Under the pieces are notes generated by a model that was given only the letters and a program-made list of their open reading frames with translations, ran no database searches and was not told where the DNA came from. Position numbers and translations under genes: made by a program. From assembly GCA_964468125.1 (NCBI GenBank), contig CAYXVF010000027.1:1-59416 (forward strand): a DNA stretch of 59,416 bases, written 5' to 3'. Below are positions 20,841 through 29,363 of the stretch, piece after piece. Each line of letters starts with the position of its first letter. The first letter of the stretch is position 1. The stretch is from CAYXVF01 sp964468125. GTDB lineage: Bacteria > Myxococcota > XYA12-FULL-58-9 > CAYXVF01.

Positions 20841-22060
20841 TCAGCGGCGCCGACGAGCCAAGAAAAGGGCGAAACCTGGTACCGCGGCACAGCCAGAGTC
20901 GGATGGGGTCTCGGCGGGGGACTCGCGGCCCTCCGGGACGTCAGGGTCGAGGGAAGGAGTCGGCTCCGAAGGCGCCGGGGGCGGTGCATCGCGCCGCAGG
21001 CGGGAGGCGGCACCGTGGCCGGTCACCGCATCGGGCAGAGGACGGAAGTCGTTGCTTTGGTGCGTGATCGGGGCGATGAACCCTCCGAGAGCCACCATCC
21101 GTTGGATCTGAGCGCCGGTGCGTTCGCGCTCGCTGCTGTTGCCCCGCAGATCCGCCAGGTACGCGTGGGAGGCACTGAGGGGAAAATCCTGTTGCTCGGC
21201 GAGCGCCAGCGCGTCGTCCGGCATCCGGTAGCTCATTTGATGGACGTCGAGCATGATGCCGCGTTCGGCCGCCCCCATCATCAGCGCTCGACCGAGGTCG
21301 GTGAGACCCAGGGCATCGCAGCGGCCTTCGTCCGCCGGCGGATAGTCGGTGCCTCCCGGGACTCCGCTCAAGACCGTGCTCGAGACCGGCGTCGACCGTC
21401 ATGTCCCGGTTAAACGTCCCAGCGAGAGCACCGGCGTCGGTGCAGCTCGTCGCGCGCGGGTAGTCGCCGTTTCGCAAGGCGTTGCCGATCGAATAGAACT
21501 CCTGAAAGAGGGCGGTGCCCCCAAACTCATTGTCGAACGCGTGCACCGGAAACAGGTCGCGGACCCCGCGGTACTGGTGCACGTCGAGGGCCTCCCGCAC
21601 GTCGTCCTCAATACAGCCCCGTCCGGCGATACATCCGAACAGCTCCGCGGGATGGGCCGAGGTCGGTTGCGAGCTGCGGTTCGTCCTCCACCCAGGGACC
21701 CCTTCAGCCCTCGGAGGGAATGAGATCAAACTCAGTGGCGCGGTCCTTGAATGTGGCGACGACGAGTCGGTGCCCGAGGAACAGCTCGGTACGGACCCGA
21801 AGTCGGTCCCCGTCGTCCCTGGCCAGCGCCCAGGCTCCGTTCGAGAGCGCTTCGAGGATGAAGACCGCGCGGTCACTCGGCTTTTCTGCGCCAAAGACGG
21901 TCGCCCCGCTGGCGGTCAGGATGTTGCCCCGGCCGTCCTTCAGGAAGAAGCGCGGGGCGTGCGGGTCGACCGGACGTAGGTAGAAGCGGGTCGAGCGCGG
22001 CGCGGAATCGACCGGCGCGAGCCCGTAGGGCGATGTCGCGCCCGAGCGGGCCTCGAGGAC
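20841..22060 (-). pseudogene. Frameshifted M19-type dipeptidase remnant with MYXO-CTERM-like end
   Basis: Fragments of one secreted renal-dipeptidase (M19)-like protein lie in three frames. In one frame, 21648 down to about 21375, reads AELFGCIAGRGC...YRGVRDLFPVHAFDNEFGGT. A shift at about 21371 leads to GGTDYPPADEG...LTDLGRALMMGAAERGIMLD VHQMSYR and FPLSASHAYLADLR (M19-like D-x-S/H-x-M and SH motifs) and ends GCAAVPGFALFLARRRR, a degraded sorting tail. Upstream at 22006-21704 a beta-rich stretch (RFFLKDGRGNILTASGATVF) ends at a stop and may be its N-terminal domain. The N-terminal metal-binding part and the segment after PITHQ are missing. The gene is inactive unless assembly errors explain every shift. 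Confidence 0.55.
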
Positions 22061-22727
22061 CCCCGATGAAGCGCTGAGATCTCCCCGATCTCGGCGATTT
22101 CTCGCACGCTGGCACCAGGGGGAGCCCTCCAAGCTGCATCGCCGGCGATGCCGCGGGTGGATCACCGGTTCCGAGCACATCCTTCGACTGAATCCCGAGG
22201 GTGGCCTCGTCCGCACTTGCATCGGGGGAAACGCGATCGCCGGGAAGGGCAAGAAGCCGCGGACACGGGAAAGGCATCCGTCGGCGACGTGGAGGCGCCC
22301 GAGGAGGCGCTGCTAGAACCCCTGCTCGCGCGCGCCCGCGAATGACCACGGCTCGGGCGATGCCAGGCGTTCTTCGAGGCGCATCCCTCCCTCAAAGAGG
22401 AGGGCCACCCGGTGCGCAGAGGCAAAGGCCGGAGGCCGCTGCCCCAGGTGCCCGACGGAGCGAGCGTGAGCTCTCCGAAGAGCCACGCAGCTGTCGATTC
22501 ATTCGTAAACAGACCCTTTACGCACCCCCTGGATTTGCCTGACGGCCCTGTGGCGAATGCGTCGCGACACTCACCGTCCGTTGCATGGAAGACACATTCG
22601 GCAACGAAATTTTACCGAATTCGCCGGATATTTGGCGATTTAGGGGATGCGGCCTAAACCGTTCGTGTGTAAGTTCCGATGCGAATGAGGCAGGCGAGGA
22701 AGGGTTCTCGCCAGGACGGAGTCACTC
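22061..22727. other. Gene-poor interval with an AT-richer end
   Basis: No convincing gene. Several short open frames occur on both strands but are Arg/Ser/Pro-rich and mutually overlapping. A short plus-strand stretch (CQAFFEAHPSLKEEG, about 22361-22405) looks vaguely protein-like and may be another decayed gene. The last 200 bases are less GC-rich than the surroundings and probably contain the promoter of the small secreted protein at 22728. Confidence 0.5.
22618..22641. promoter_or_regulatory. Inverted repeat AATTCGCC-N8-GGCGATTT
   Basis: The arms 22618-22625 and 22634-22641 are complementary at 7 of 8 positions with an 8-base AT-rich centre, in the least GC-rich part of the interval and about 90 bases before the start of the small secreted protein. 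This is the form of a dimeric repressor/activator site. Seen directly; function inferred. Confidence 0.3.
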
Positions 22728-22997
22728 ATGATGCGCACGTTGTTGTTCTTTTCGGTGTTGGCATCGACGACCCCCGCGCTCGCGGAGACCACCGTCTATG
22801 TTCGCCCGCGCCCTGCGTTTTTGGTCGAGCTCGTCGATTCTTTGCGAGACGAACGGGAGGCGAAGCGCGCTGAGCTGAGCGAGCTGCGCACCGCGCGGTC
22901 CCGACGGTCGGTAGGAGCGATCGATGAGCAGCGGCTCCTTCAGACGAGCTTGCTCTTGCCGGTCGACAGCGCGGGCGCGCCGGTCGCTTCCCGTTGA
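22728..22997 (+). CDS. Small exported protein (89 aa)
   Basis: An 89-residue protein with a clean signal peptide (MMRTLLFFSVLASTTPALA, cleavage likely after ALA) leaving about 70 residues with one amphipathic charged helix (VDSLRDEREAKRAELSELRT). ATG 22728 has GGAG 9-12 bases upstream. There is no recognised family. Its isolation between two decayed genes makes it either a stand-alone gene or the survivor of a larger locus. Confidence 0.6.
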   Translation: MMRTLLFFSVLASTTPALAETTVYVRPRPAFLVELVDSLRDEREAKRAELSELRTARSRRSVGAIDEQRLLQTSLLLPVDSAGAPVASR

Positions 22998-23004
22998 CCG
23001 TCGC

Positions 23005-23300
23005 TCACGGGACGCGAGCGAAGCGCGCATTCTTGTCGGTTGCGAGCTCGTGGCCGCCGTTTGCGAAGATTCGCCGCGTCACCTGTGTCAGGTTGGGACG
23101 CTCCAGCCGCCGCTGCTTGTGGGCTTGCCAGAGCTCGCCGAGCGTCCGAACTCCATTCAGCTCCATGTATTCTCTGAGCGCGTGGGATCCGGTCTCAGAA
23201 TCATCATGCGCCCTACCCGCTCCTGGTATTCTTCCCGCGCCGCGTTGGCCGCTTCCTTGCGTTGCTCCTCGGGCACACCTTCGATCGCTCGGGGCAGGGC
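23005..23300 (-). pseudogene. Frameshifted remnant of an unknown gene
   Basis: Two pieces of plausible protein occur in different minus-strand frames. IEGVPEEQRKEAANAAREEY then QERVGRM is followed, after a shift near 23205, by DSETGSHALREYMELNGVRT LGELWQAHKQRRLERPNLTQ and a stop at 23005. Both are helical, charged and look coding. The join suggests a single-base frameshift in the C-terminal part of a gene whose start is lost. Family not recognised. Confidence 0.35.
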
Positions 23301-23407
23301 GCCGCTCCGGTGGCGGAAACGTGTCGGGGAGCGAACGGGGTGTGCTCGGCGCGTAGCGCTAGCAGGCGGCCTTGCGCCTGGGAGCGCGAGCGACTAGCTG
23401 TCCTCCC

Positions 23408-25192
23408 ATGAAACAGATCGCAGCCTTCGTTTTGCTCGGGGCGCTCCTCGCCTGCGCGCCGCGCGTCGAAGCCCCGCCCCCCTCCGCCGCGACCGATGTC
23501 TCGGAACAGAACGACGCGACCCGCGCCTTGCATGCCTTCTTCGCGGCCCAATGGGATCGGCGCATGCGCGAGAATCCCACCTGGGCCTCGAGCCTCGGTG
23601 ACCTGCGATTCAATCGCGAATGGGCTGACGAGTCGCTCGCGGCCCACGCGGCGCGGCACGCGAAGAATGTCGCTGCTTTGAAAGAGCTCGAGGCGATCGA
23701 ATACGCCGCTCTCGGACGGGAAGACCAGGTCAGCGCGGAGCTCGCCTCTCGACAGCTTCGCGATGCCATCCGCGCCTACGAGCTCGGCGAGCATTTGATG
23801 CCCCTCAATCATCGTGGCGGCGTGCAGACCCTCGATTCGCTGTCCGGTCGCCTCCGAGTCGCAACCGCGAAGGACTACGACGACTACCTGGCGCGCCTAA
23901 AGAAGCTCGACAGGCTGGTCGAGCAAACGATCGAGCTGATGAACGAAGGGCTGAAGCGCGGGATCACGCAGCCACGGATCGTCATGGAGCGTGTGCCGCG
24001 CCAGATCGCCGCACAGGTGGTCGACGATCCAAAGAAGAGCGGCTTTTTTTCGCCCTTTGCGGACATGTCGGACGAGCTCGAAGGGGCGGCGAGGCTTCGC
24101 AGCGAAGCTCTCGATGCGATCGAGAACCTGGTCGTTCCGGCCTACCGGCGGTTTCAGACCTACTTCAATGACACGTACTTGCCCGCATGCCGAACCAGCA
24201 TCGGCGCGAGCAGCCTTCCGAACGGCGACGAGTGGTACGCGTATTCGATCGCTCACTATACCACCACCGAGCTCACCGCCGAGGAGATCCATCAAATCGG
24301 CCTCGATGAGGTCGCCCGCATTCGCGGCGAGATGGCCGAGGTCATGAAGGAGGTGGAGTTCGACGGTGACTTTGCGGCGTTCCTGCAGTTTCTGCGCACG
24401 GACCCTCAGTTCTTCTACGAAACTCCGGAGGAGCTCTTTGACGCGTATCTCGCGATGTCGAAGCGCATCGATCCGGAGCTCGTGAAGCTCTTTGGACGGC
24501 TCCCTCGAATCCCCTACGGCGTCGTCCCGATCCCCGATTCGATCGCGCCGGATACGACCACGGCGTATTACATGCCGCCGGCGGTGGACGGCAGCCGAGC
24601 CGGCTACTACAACGTCAATCTCTACGACGTGAAGTCGCGGCCCAAGTGGGAGATCGCGGCGTTGACGGTCCATGAGGCCGTGCCCGGTCACCACCTGCAG
24701 ATCGCGCTCTCGATGGAACAGGAGGGGCTGCCGCAGTTTCGCAAGGTCGCTTACGTGGTGGCCTTTGGCGAAGGCTGGGCACTCTACAGCGAGCGTCTCG
24801 GCTACGAGATGGGGATCTACGATGACCCCTACGATCGTTTTGGTCAGCTGACCTACGACATGTGGCGGGCGGTGCGGCTCGTGGTGGACACGGGCATGCA
24901 CGCGAAGGGATGGACACGCCAGCAGGCGATCGATTTCTTCATGGAGAACGCCCCGAAGGCGGAGCTCGACATCGTCAACGAAATCGACCGCTACATCGCC
25001 TGGCCCGGGCAGGCGCTGGCCTATAAGATTGGGCAGCTCGAGATCCTTCGGCTCCGTGCGGAGGCGGAAAAAACCCTGGGCGAAGAGTTCGACATTCGTG
25101 GCTTTCACGACGTAGTGCTCGGTTCCGGGGGCGTGCCCCTCGACGTGCTTGCTGAGAATGTGGAGCGATGGATCGCGGAGCAAAAAGGGTGA
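23408..25192 (+). CDS. DUF885 family lipoprotein (putative metallopeptidase)
   Basis: A 594-residue protein of the DUF885 family. The N-terminus has a lipoprotein signal (FVLLGALLACAPR, Cys near residue 15), so it is probably anchored at the inner or outer membrane facing the periplasm. The motif HEAVPGHHLQ (about residue 419) is the conserved HExxxGHH-type metal-binding element of the family, and EGWALYSERLGYEMG (about 455-470) supplies the downstream Glu. SGRLRVATAKDYDDYLARL is a family-typical helix in the N-terminal half. ATG 23408 is used because the signal peptide follows directly. It is followed by the cytochrome gene after only 5 bases, so the two are likely co-transcribed. Confidence 0.88.
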   Translation: MKQIAAFVLLGALLACAPRVEAPPPSAATDVSEQNDATRALHAFFAAQWDRRMRENPTWASSLGDLRFNREWADESLAAHAARHAKNVAALKELEAIEYAALGREDQVSAELASRQLRDAIRAYELGEHLMPLNHRGGVQTLDSLSGRLRVATAKDYDDYLARLKKLDRLVEQTIELMNEGLKRGITQPRIVMERVPRQIAAQVVDDPKKSGFFSPFADMSDELEGAARLRSEALDAIENLVVPAYRRFQTYFNDTYLPACRTSIGASSLPNGDEWYAYSIAHYTTTELTAEEIHQIGLDEVARIRGEMAEVMKEVEFDGDFAAFLQFLRTDPQFFYETPEELFDAYLAMSKRIDPELVKLFGRLPRIPYGVVPIPDSIAPDTTTAYYMPPAVDGSRAGYYNVNLYDVKSRPKWEIAALTVHEAVPGHHLQIALSMEQEGLPQFRKVAYVVAFGEGWALYSERLGYEMGIYDDPYDRFGQLTYDMWRAVRLVVDTGMHAKGWTRQQAIDFFMENAPKAELDIVNEIDRYIAWPGQALAYKIGQLEILRLRAEAEKTLGEEFDIRGFHDVVLGSGGVPLDVLAENVERWIAEQKG

Positions 25193-25197
25193 GCGGT

Positions 25198-25734
25198 ATG
25201 CGATTTTTCTGGGTGACTCTGGCCCTCATTACGTTCGTTGGCGTCGGTGCCCGAGCGCACAACTACATCAGCGCCGAACGGTGCGAGTCTTGCCACGAGT
25301 TCGCGTATCAGAAGTGGCAGCGCGGGCCCCATGCGTCCGCAGCACAGAGCCTGAGCCCCGCACAGGCCCGAGATCCAAAATGCACCACCTGCCATTCGCT
25401 GACCTCGATGGCCGAGGTGGATGACGCATTCGTCGGAGTGCAGTGCGAATCGTGCCATGGACCGGGGCGTTACTACTATCCCGATTACGTCATGCGTGAC
25501 AGTCAGTTGGCGCGGGCGGTGGGGCTCGTGGAACAGAACGAGGCGGTCTGCGTTCGTTGCCATACACCGGGCTCACCGAGCATCGAGGCCTTCGACTTCG
25601 AGAGAATGTGGGCCGCGATCGATCACGGAAAAGCAGCCCGCGAAGCATGGGAGGCGCGTGGCCGTGGCAAAAAAGAAAATAGCACCGAGCGCGACGACAA
25701 AGAAAACGCCGGCCAAAAAACGGCGTCCCGCTGA
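25198..25734 (+). CDS. Tetraheme c-type cytochrome (c554-like)
   Basis: A 178-residue periplasmic cytochrome. The signal peptide MRFFWVTLALITFVGVGARA is followed by four CxxCH haem sites: CESCH, CTTCH, CESCH (in CESCHGPG) and CVRCH, with distal His candidates such as GPHAS. The NYISAERCESCHEFAYQKW start and CESCHGPG are typical of the cytochrome c554/multihaem electron carriers. The C-terminal 27 residues are Lys/Glu-rich, unrelated to the fold, and are encoded in the segment that overlaps the start of engB. ATG 25198 is 5 bases after the DUF885 stop. Role: periplasmic electron transfer; the partner is unknown. Confidence 0.85.
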   Translation: MRFFWVTLALITFVGVGARAHNYISAERCESCHEFAYQKWQRGPHASAAQSLSPAQARDPKCTTCHSLTSMAEVDDAFVGVQCESCHGPGRYYYPDYVMRDSQLARAVGLVEQNEAVCVRCHTPGSPSIEAFDFERMWAAIDHGKAAREAWEARGRGKKENSTERDDKENAGQKTASR

Positions 25735-26368
25735 GGGACGCGCTACGCCGAAGGCGCGTCGTCGGAGCGAGAAGAAGGAGCGCGAGTCGTCTGCGCCGAC
25801 CGCTTTCGTGGCCTCCGCGGAGCGGCACGGTCAGCTGCCCGCCCACGGCATGCCGGAGCTCGCGTTCATCGGGCGGTCGAACGTGGGTAAGAGCTCGTGC
25901 CTGGGCCGCCTCCTGAAAAAACCCGATCTCGTTCGGACGTCGAAGACCCCGGGGCGCACGCAGCTCCTCAACCTCTTCCGTTTCGAGGGCAAGCTCGCTT
26001 TCGTCGATCTCCCGGGCTACGGCTTTGCAAAGCTCTCAAAGAAGCAACGGGACAATTTGAGCGTCATGGTGCGCGACTATCTGGCCGAGCGCGAAGGCTT
26101 GCAAGGCGTGGTCGTACTGATGGACGCGCGTCGGGACGGGCCTACACCCGAGGACTATCGGGTCGTGGAATGGATCCTGGAGCACGAACGACCCATTCTG
26201 ATCGTCTTGACCAAGATCGATCTCATCGCGAAAAACAAGCGTTTGTCCCACGTGGTGCGCTTTGAGAAGGCGCTCGGCCTCGAACGCGGAAGCGTGATGA
26301 CCTTCAGTGCGACCACGGGCGAAGGTCGTGAGGAGCTGTTGCGGCAGCTCTGGGAGGTGGCCGCGTGA
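25664..26368 (+). CDS. engB: Ribosome biogenesis GTP-binding protein EngB (YihA/YsxC)
   Basis: A 234-residue TRAFAC-class GTPase needed for 50S subunit assembly. All G motifs are present: G1 GRSNVGKS, G2 region TPGRTQ, G3 DLPGYG, G4 TKID, G5 SATTGEG. The N-terminus carries an unusual Lys/Ala/Arg-rich extension of about 45 residues (KKKIAPSATTKKTPAKKRRP) before the GTPase fold. GTG 25664 is preferred because GGGAGG at 25649-25654 lies 9 bases upstream; GTG 25658 is possible. The gene overlaps the end of the cytochrome gene by about 71 bases and the next gene by 4 bases (GTGA). Confidence 0.92.
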   Translation: MAKKKIAPSATTKKTPAKKRRPAEGRATPKARRRSEKKERESSAPTAFVASAERHGQLPAHGMPELAFIGRSNVGKSSCLGRLLKKPDLVRTSKTPGRTQLLNLFRFEGKLAFVDLPGYGFAKLSKKQRDNLSVMVRDYLAEREGLQGVVVLMDARRDGPTPEDYRVVEWILEHERPILIVLTKIDLIAKNKRLSHVVRFEKALGLERGSVMTFSATTGEGREELLRQLWEVAA

Positions 26369-26925
26369 TCGCCGTGTTGCTGCTCCTGAGCTTCGCACAA
26401 ACCGAAGGGACGCGGATCGACCGAGTCGTTGCGGTCGTGGAGTCGGAGGTGATCACCGAAACCGAGCTGGTGCTCGAAGCGCGCATCGCGCTCGCGAGGC
26501 GAGGCGCGGTGCGGGCGGCGGGGAAGCCGATCGACGCGCGCTTCATCGAGACGTTTCGAGACTATTTGGTGAACCAGATCCTGATCGCAAACCAAGCGAC
26601 CCGGCTCGGTTCGATCTCCGTCTCAGACCAAGAGGTTGAGACCGAGCTCGACCGTTTCGCTGACATCTTCGTCTCACGTACCTCCTTCGAGGCGTTTTTG
26701 CGCCGCTTTGGAATCAGCGAAGAGCGCGTGCGGGGAATTCTGTTGCGCGATCTGCGCAACGGGCGATTCATCAGCCGGCGCATGAACGTCCGCTTGATGG
26801 GGAACCGCTCGCCGACGTCCCCGGAGTATCAACAGGCGCTCGAACGGTGGCTTCGCGAGCTGCGCGAGTCCTCCACGATCCGTGTCCTCGGCCCGGACGG
26901 TCGCCTGACCCAAGTGCAGCGATGA
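26365..26925 (+). CDS. SurA N-terminal domain-like protein without PPIase domain
   Basis: A 186-residue protein with a short hydrophobic start (MIAVLLLLSFAQT) followed by IDRVVAVVESEVITETELVL, the typical SurA/PpiD-type N-terminal chaperone motif, and a helix-rich domain to about residue 140. The parvulin isomerase domains of SurA are absent. It is probably a periplasmic holdase-type chaperone for outer-membrane or lipoproteins. GTG 26365 overlaps the engB stop in GTGA, and its own stop overlaps the next start in ATGA, so the three genes are translationally coupled. Confidence 0.75.
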   Translation: MIAVLLLLSFAQTEGTRIDRVVAVVESEVITETELVLEARIALARRGAVRAAGKPIDARFIETFRDYLVNQILIANQATRLGSISVSDQEVETELDRFADIFVSRTSFEAFLRRFGISEERVRGILLRDLRNGRFISRRMNVRLMGNRSPTSPEYQQALERWLRELRESSTIRVLGPDGRLTQVQR

Positions 26926-27317
26926 TGCGTTCGGCCCGCGCCGAGGACGCCCGAGCGCTCGTAGGCTTCGACAGCGCCTGGGCCGAGTCGCAATGGCGCT
27001 CGGAGATCGAAGCCGGGTGTGTCTGGGTTCTCGAGCAGCAGGGGAGGGTGCAGGGCGCATTGTGTCGCTGGGAGATCGCCGGGGAATACGAGCTGCACCG
27101 AATCGTCGTCGCACCGCCTCTGCGCCGTCAGGGGTTCGGTCGACACATGCTCGCCGATGCCCTCGACCGTGATCGGGGCGTATGGTTGCTCGAGGTCGCC
27201 GCCACGAATCGTGCGGCGCTTTCGCTCTACGAGAGTTTGGGCTTCGTTGTCGTTGGGCGACGCGAACGCTACTACCCGGACGGCGACGATGCGCTCCTCA
27301 TGCGACGGGATCCGTGA
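26922..27317 (+). CDS. GNAT family N-acetyltransferase, RimI-like
   Basis: A 131-residue single-domain acetyltransferase. The acetyl-CoA-binding motif A is visible as HRIVVAPPLRRQGFGRHML (R-R-x-G-x-G type), and motif B as ATNRAALSLYESLGFVVVGR, followed by YYPDGDDALLM, all typical of the RimI-type protein N-alpha-acetyltransferases. The family acetylates ribosomal protein N-termini in some bacteria; the substrate here is not established. ATG 26922 overlaps the stop of the SurA-like gene (ATGA). Confidence 0.85.
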   Translation: MMRSARAEDARALVGFDSAWAESQWRSEIEAGCVWVLEQQGRVQGALCRWEIAGEYELHRIVVAPPLRRQGFGRHMLADALDRDRGVWLLEVAATNRAALSLYESLGFVVVGRRERYYPDGDDALLMRRDP

Positions 27318-27351
27318 CTCGAGACCGGGTGTTTCGCTACGCTCTCGAGAG

Positions 27352-28725
27352 ATGGCACGCTACCGCAAACCGCTGCGTTTCCGCCCGCCGGAACGGCCTC
27401 CACCGAGCGTGGGGAGCGAGGCTTTCGGCGTCGATCCCGACGGGCGGCCTACGGGCGCTGAGGCCTTCGGCGAACCCGACCCTGAGTTTCCCCTGCGAGG
27501 CGCACTCCTGTTCGGCAACGACCCGGACGGTCAGCCGCTCGGCGCCGAAATGATCGGTGCGGAAAGCGACGATGCGCCACTCCGGGGCGCGCTCCTCTTC
27601 GGCAATGATCCGGCCGGTGAGCCCCGTGGATCGGAGGCGTTCGGCGGCGACGATTCATCTCATCCCCTGCGCGGGGCGCTGCTCTTCGGCAACGATCCGG
27701 CGGGGGACCCTCGCGGATCGGAGGCCTTCGGTGCGGCGAGTCTGCAGACGGCCTTCGTCGGCTCCGAGTCGGTGGGTGCGCCTCAGCTCGTGCCCGAGCG
27801 GATCACGAAGGACCCGATCGGCTACGATTTCAAGGGCGCCCTCCTGCGTGCGGACGATACGACCCTGGCGGGCATACGAAAGGATCCGCTCGATCGCATT
27901 CGCAAGCGGGTCGTAACCATTCTCGAGCGGCGTTGCGCGGTGCGCGTCGACGACCTCCGCCATGGTGTGAACGAGCACGCGATCCCCTGGGGGCGCATGC
28001 GGCGCGACTCGGATCTCGACCGCGAGCTGGCCGAGCTGATGCGCGCTTGGTGGCGCAAGGCGCCGGGAGAGGTGCTCGGGATTTGCCACCTCTGGGAGCT
28101 TCTCGAAGAGAGCGAGCGCATGCACACCTTCGAGCTGCGCAGTCCCTGGGACCAAGCGCCGCGATCACTTCACGTCTACTGGGACGATGAGCGGGTCGCG
28201 AGCTGCGTCGCCACCTTTCACAAGGAGCACCAGTTCTACCTGATGCGCACCGCGGAGAAGCAGGTCCTGGGCTACATCGACCGCCTGACCCCCCGACGCC
28301 GCGGACAGCAGGCCCGCATTCGGGCACCGGATGGTCGCATCGCGGGGGTTTTCACCCTCGAGAGTCCGTCGGTGGAGGCGGACGCGGAGGAGACGGAGAT
28401 TTCTCTGTTTCGCGGGCGCATGGAAGACGGCGAAGGCCAGGGCCTGTTTCGCCTAGAGGAGCGGCGCTCTGCCGAGCACGTGTTTCTGGGTGAGCTCTTC
28501 GAGGCGGAGAGCCAGCGCTCGGTGGGGCTCATTGAAGACCGCACGAAGGAGCGCCTGATCGAAACGCACATCGAGCTCGATGTCGCCGTGTCTCGCGGTT
28601 TGGCCTGGGCCACAGCGACGCTCCTCGCCGATCTCGCGCGCTTTCGTCGCGCGGGCTGGCCCGAGGCCGAGGTGCTCGAAGATGAAGCGATCGAGCCGAT
28701 CGATGTCGCTTTGGGCCGCAGCTAG
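27352..28725 (+). CDS. Hypothetical protein with 29-residue N-terminal repeats
   Basis: A 457-residue protein of no recognised family. Residues 47-131 are three nearly identical 29-residue units beginning PLRGALLFGNDP(A/D)G and ending GSEAFG or similar; weaker half-copies flank them (GSEAFGVDPDGRPTGAEAFG before, GSESVG after). A middle helical region (about 170-265) precedes a beta-rich C-terminal half (RSLHVYWDDERVASCVATFH...FYLMRTAEKQVLGYIDRL) with scramblase/LURP-one-like character: alternating beta strands with D-x-x-G turns. ATG 27352 is preceded by GAGAG. The stop overlaps the convergent Nudix gene by 4 bases. No signal peptide, so probably cytoplasmic. Confidence 0.75.
   Translation: MARYRKPLRFRPPERPPPSVGSEAFGVDPDGRPTGAEAFGEPDPEFPLRGALLFGNDPDGQPLGAEMIGAESDDAPLRGALLFGNDPAGEPRGSEAFGGDDSSHPLRGALLFGNDPAGDPRGSEAFGAASLQTAFVGSESVGAPQLVPERITKDPIGYDFKGALLRADDTTLAGIRKDPLDRIRKRVVTILERRCAVRVDDLRHGVNEHAIPWGRMRRDSDLDRELAELMRAWWRKAPGEVLGICHLWELLEESERMHTFELRSPWDQAPRSLHVYWDDERVASCVATFHKEHQFYLMRTAEKQVLGYIDRLTPRRRGQQARIRAPDGRIAGVFTLESPSVEADAEETEISLFRGRMEDGEGQGLFRLEERRSAEHVFLGELFEAESQRSVGLIEDRTKERLIETHIELDVAVSRGLAWATATLLADLARFRRAGWPEAEVLEDEAIEPIDVALGRS
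27490..27750 (+). repeat. 87-bp coding tandem repeat (3 copies)
   Basis: Three in-frame units of 87 bases begin at 27490, 27577 and 27664. They encode PLRGALLFGNDP plus a variable tail; the second and third differ at few positions in the core. Recent in-frame expansion or gene conversion is likely. Confidence 0.7.
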
Positions 28726-29267
28726 CTTTCTCTGGCGCGGAGCAGCTCGGCGACGCGCATCAGCGCGGTGGCGCTCTTTGCGTCGGTGATTTCACCGCGG
28801 TAGGCGCGCGCGATCGCTTCGCCCAGAGGAATGCGCTCGACGTGCAGCACCTCGTCCGCTTCGAGCCGCTGCTCGCCGGCGGTGAGCTCTTCGGCCAGGA
28901 AGAGCGAGATCTTCTCGTCCGTGAAACCAGGGCTCACCCAGATCGCGCCGAGGGGCGTGATTCTCGCAGCGCGGTAGCCGGTTTCCTCCAGCAGCTCGCG
29001 CTCCGCGCAGACCCGCGGGTCCTCGCCGACGGCGTCGAGCTTGCCCGCGGGGATCTCCAAGAGCCAGCCGTCCACCACATAGCGGTACTGGCGCACCATC
29101 ACGACGTTGCCTTCCGGGTCCACCGGGACCACTGCCGATGCGCCGGGGTGGCGGACGATCTCCAGGTCGATTTCGACGTCGTTTGGGAGGCGGACGGTGT
29201 CGATGTCGACGTGGATCATGCGACCCTCAAATACCCTCTTGCCGGCGAGCTTCTGCGCTTCTTTCAT
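28722..29267 (-). CDS. Nudix hydrolase, ADP-ribose pyrophosphatase type
   Basis: A 181-residue Nudix protein. The N-terminus KRVFEGRMIHVDIDTVRLPN and HPGASAVVPVDPEGNVVMVR QYR are typical of ADP-ribose pyrophosphatases (NudF-like), which hydrolyse ADP-ribose to AMP and ribose 5-phosphate. The Nudix box is GKLDAVGEDPRVCAERELLE ETGY: the REL-LEETG core is intact, but there is one extra residue between the leading Gly and the first Glu (G-x6-E instead of G-x5-E). ATG 29267 has GAGAGGA upstream. Convergent with the repeat protein (4-base overlap of stops). Confidence 0.88.
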   Translation of the reverse strand: MKEAQKLAGKRVFEGRMIHVDIDTVRLPNDVEIDLEIVRHPGASAVVPVDPEGNVVMVRQYRYVVDGWLLEIPAGKLDAVGEDPRVCAERELLEETGYRAARITPLGAIWVSPGFTDEKISLFLAEELTAGEQRLEADEVLHVERIPLGEAIARAYRGEITDAKSATALMRVAELLRARES

Positions 29268-29363
29268 TGTGCGATCCTCTCGTGCGTCGGTTCCTGCGCG
29301 TGCTTAAATTCTCGAACGTCCATGGGCTTCTTTCGACGCAACCGGATTCCCAACGTCTCACTC

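Noticed and set aside
23213..23812. Minus-strand 199-residue open frame over the start of the DUF885 gene
   Set aside because: It overlaps the certain DUF885 coding sequence and does not contain the protein-like fragments seen in the other minus-strand frames at 23005-23300.
28842..29363. N-terminal extension of the FemAB-like gene
   Set aside because: The extension is antisense to the Nudix gene and lacks FemAB-like sequence; the conserved part begins at 29364.
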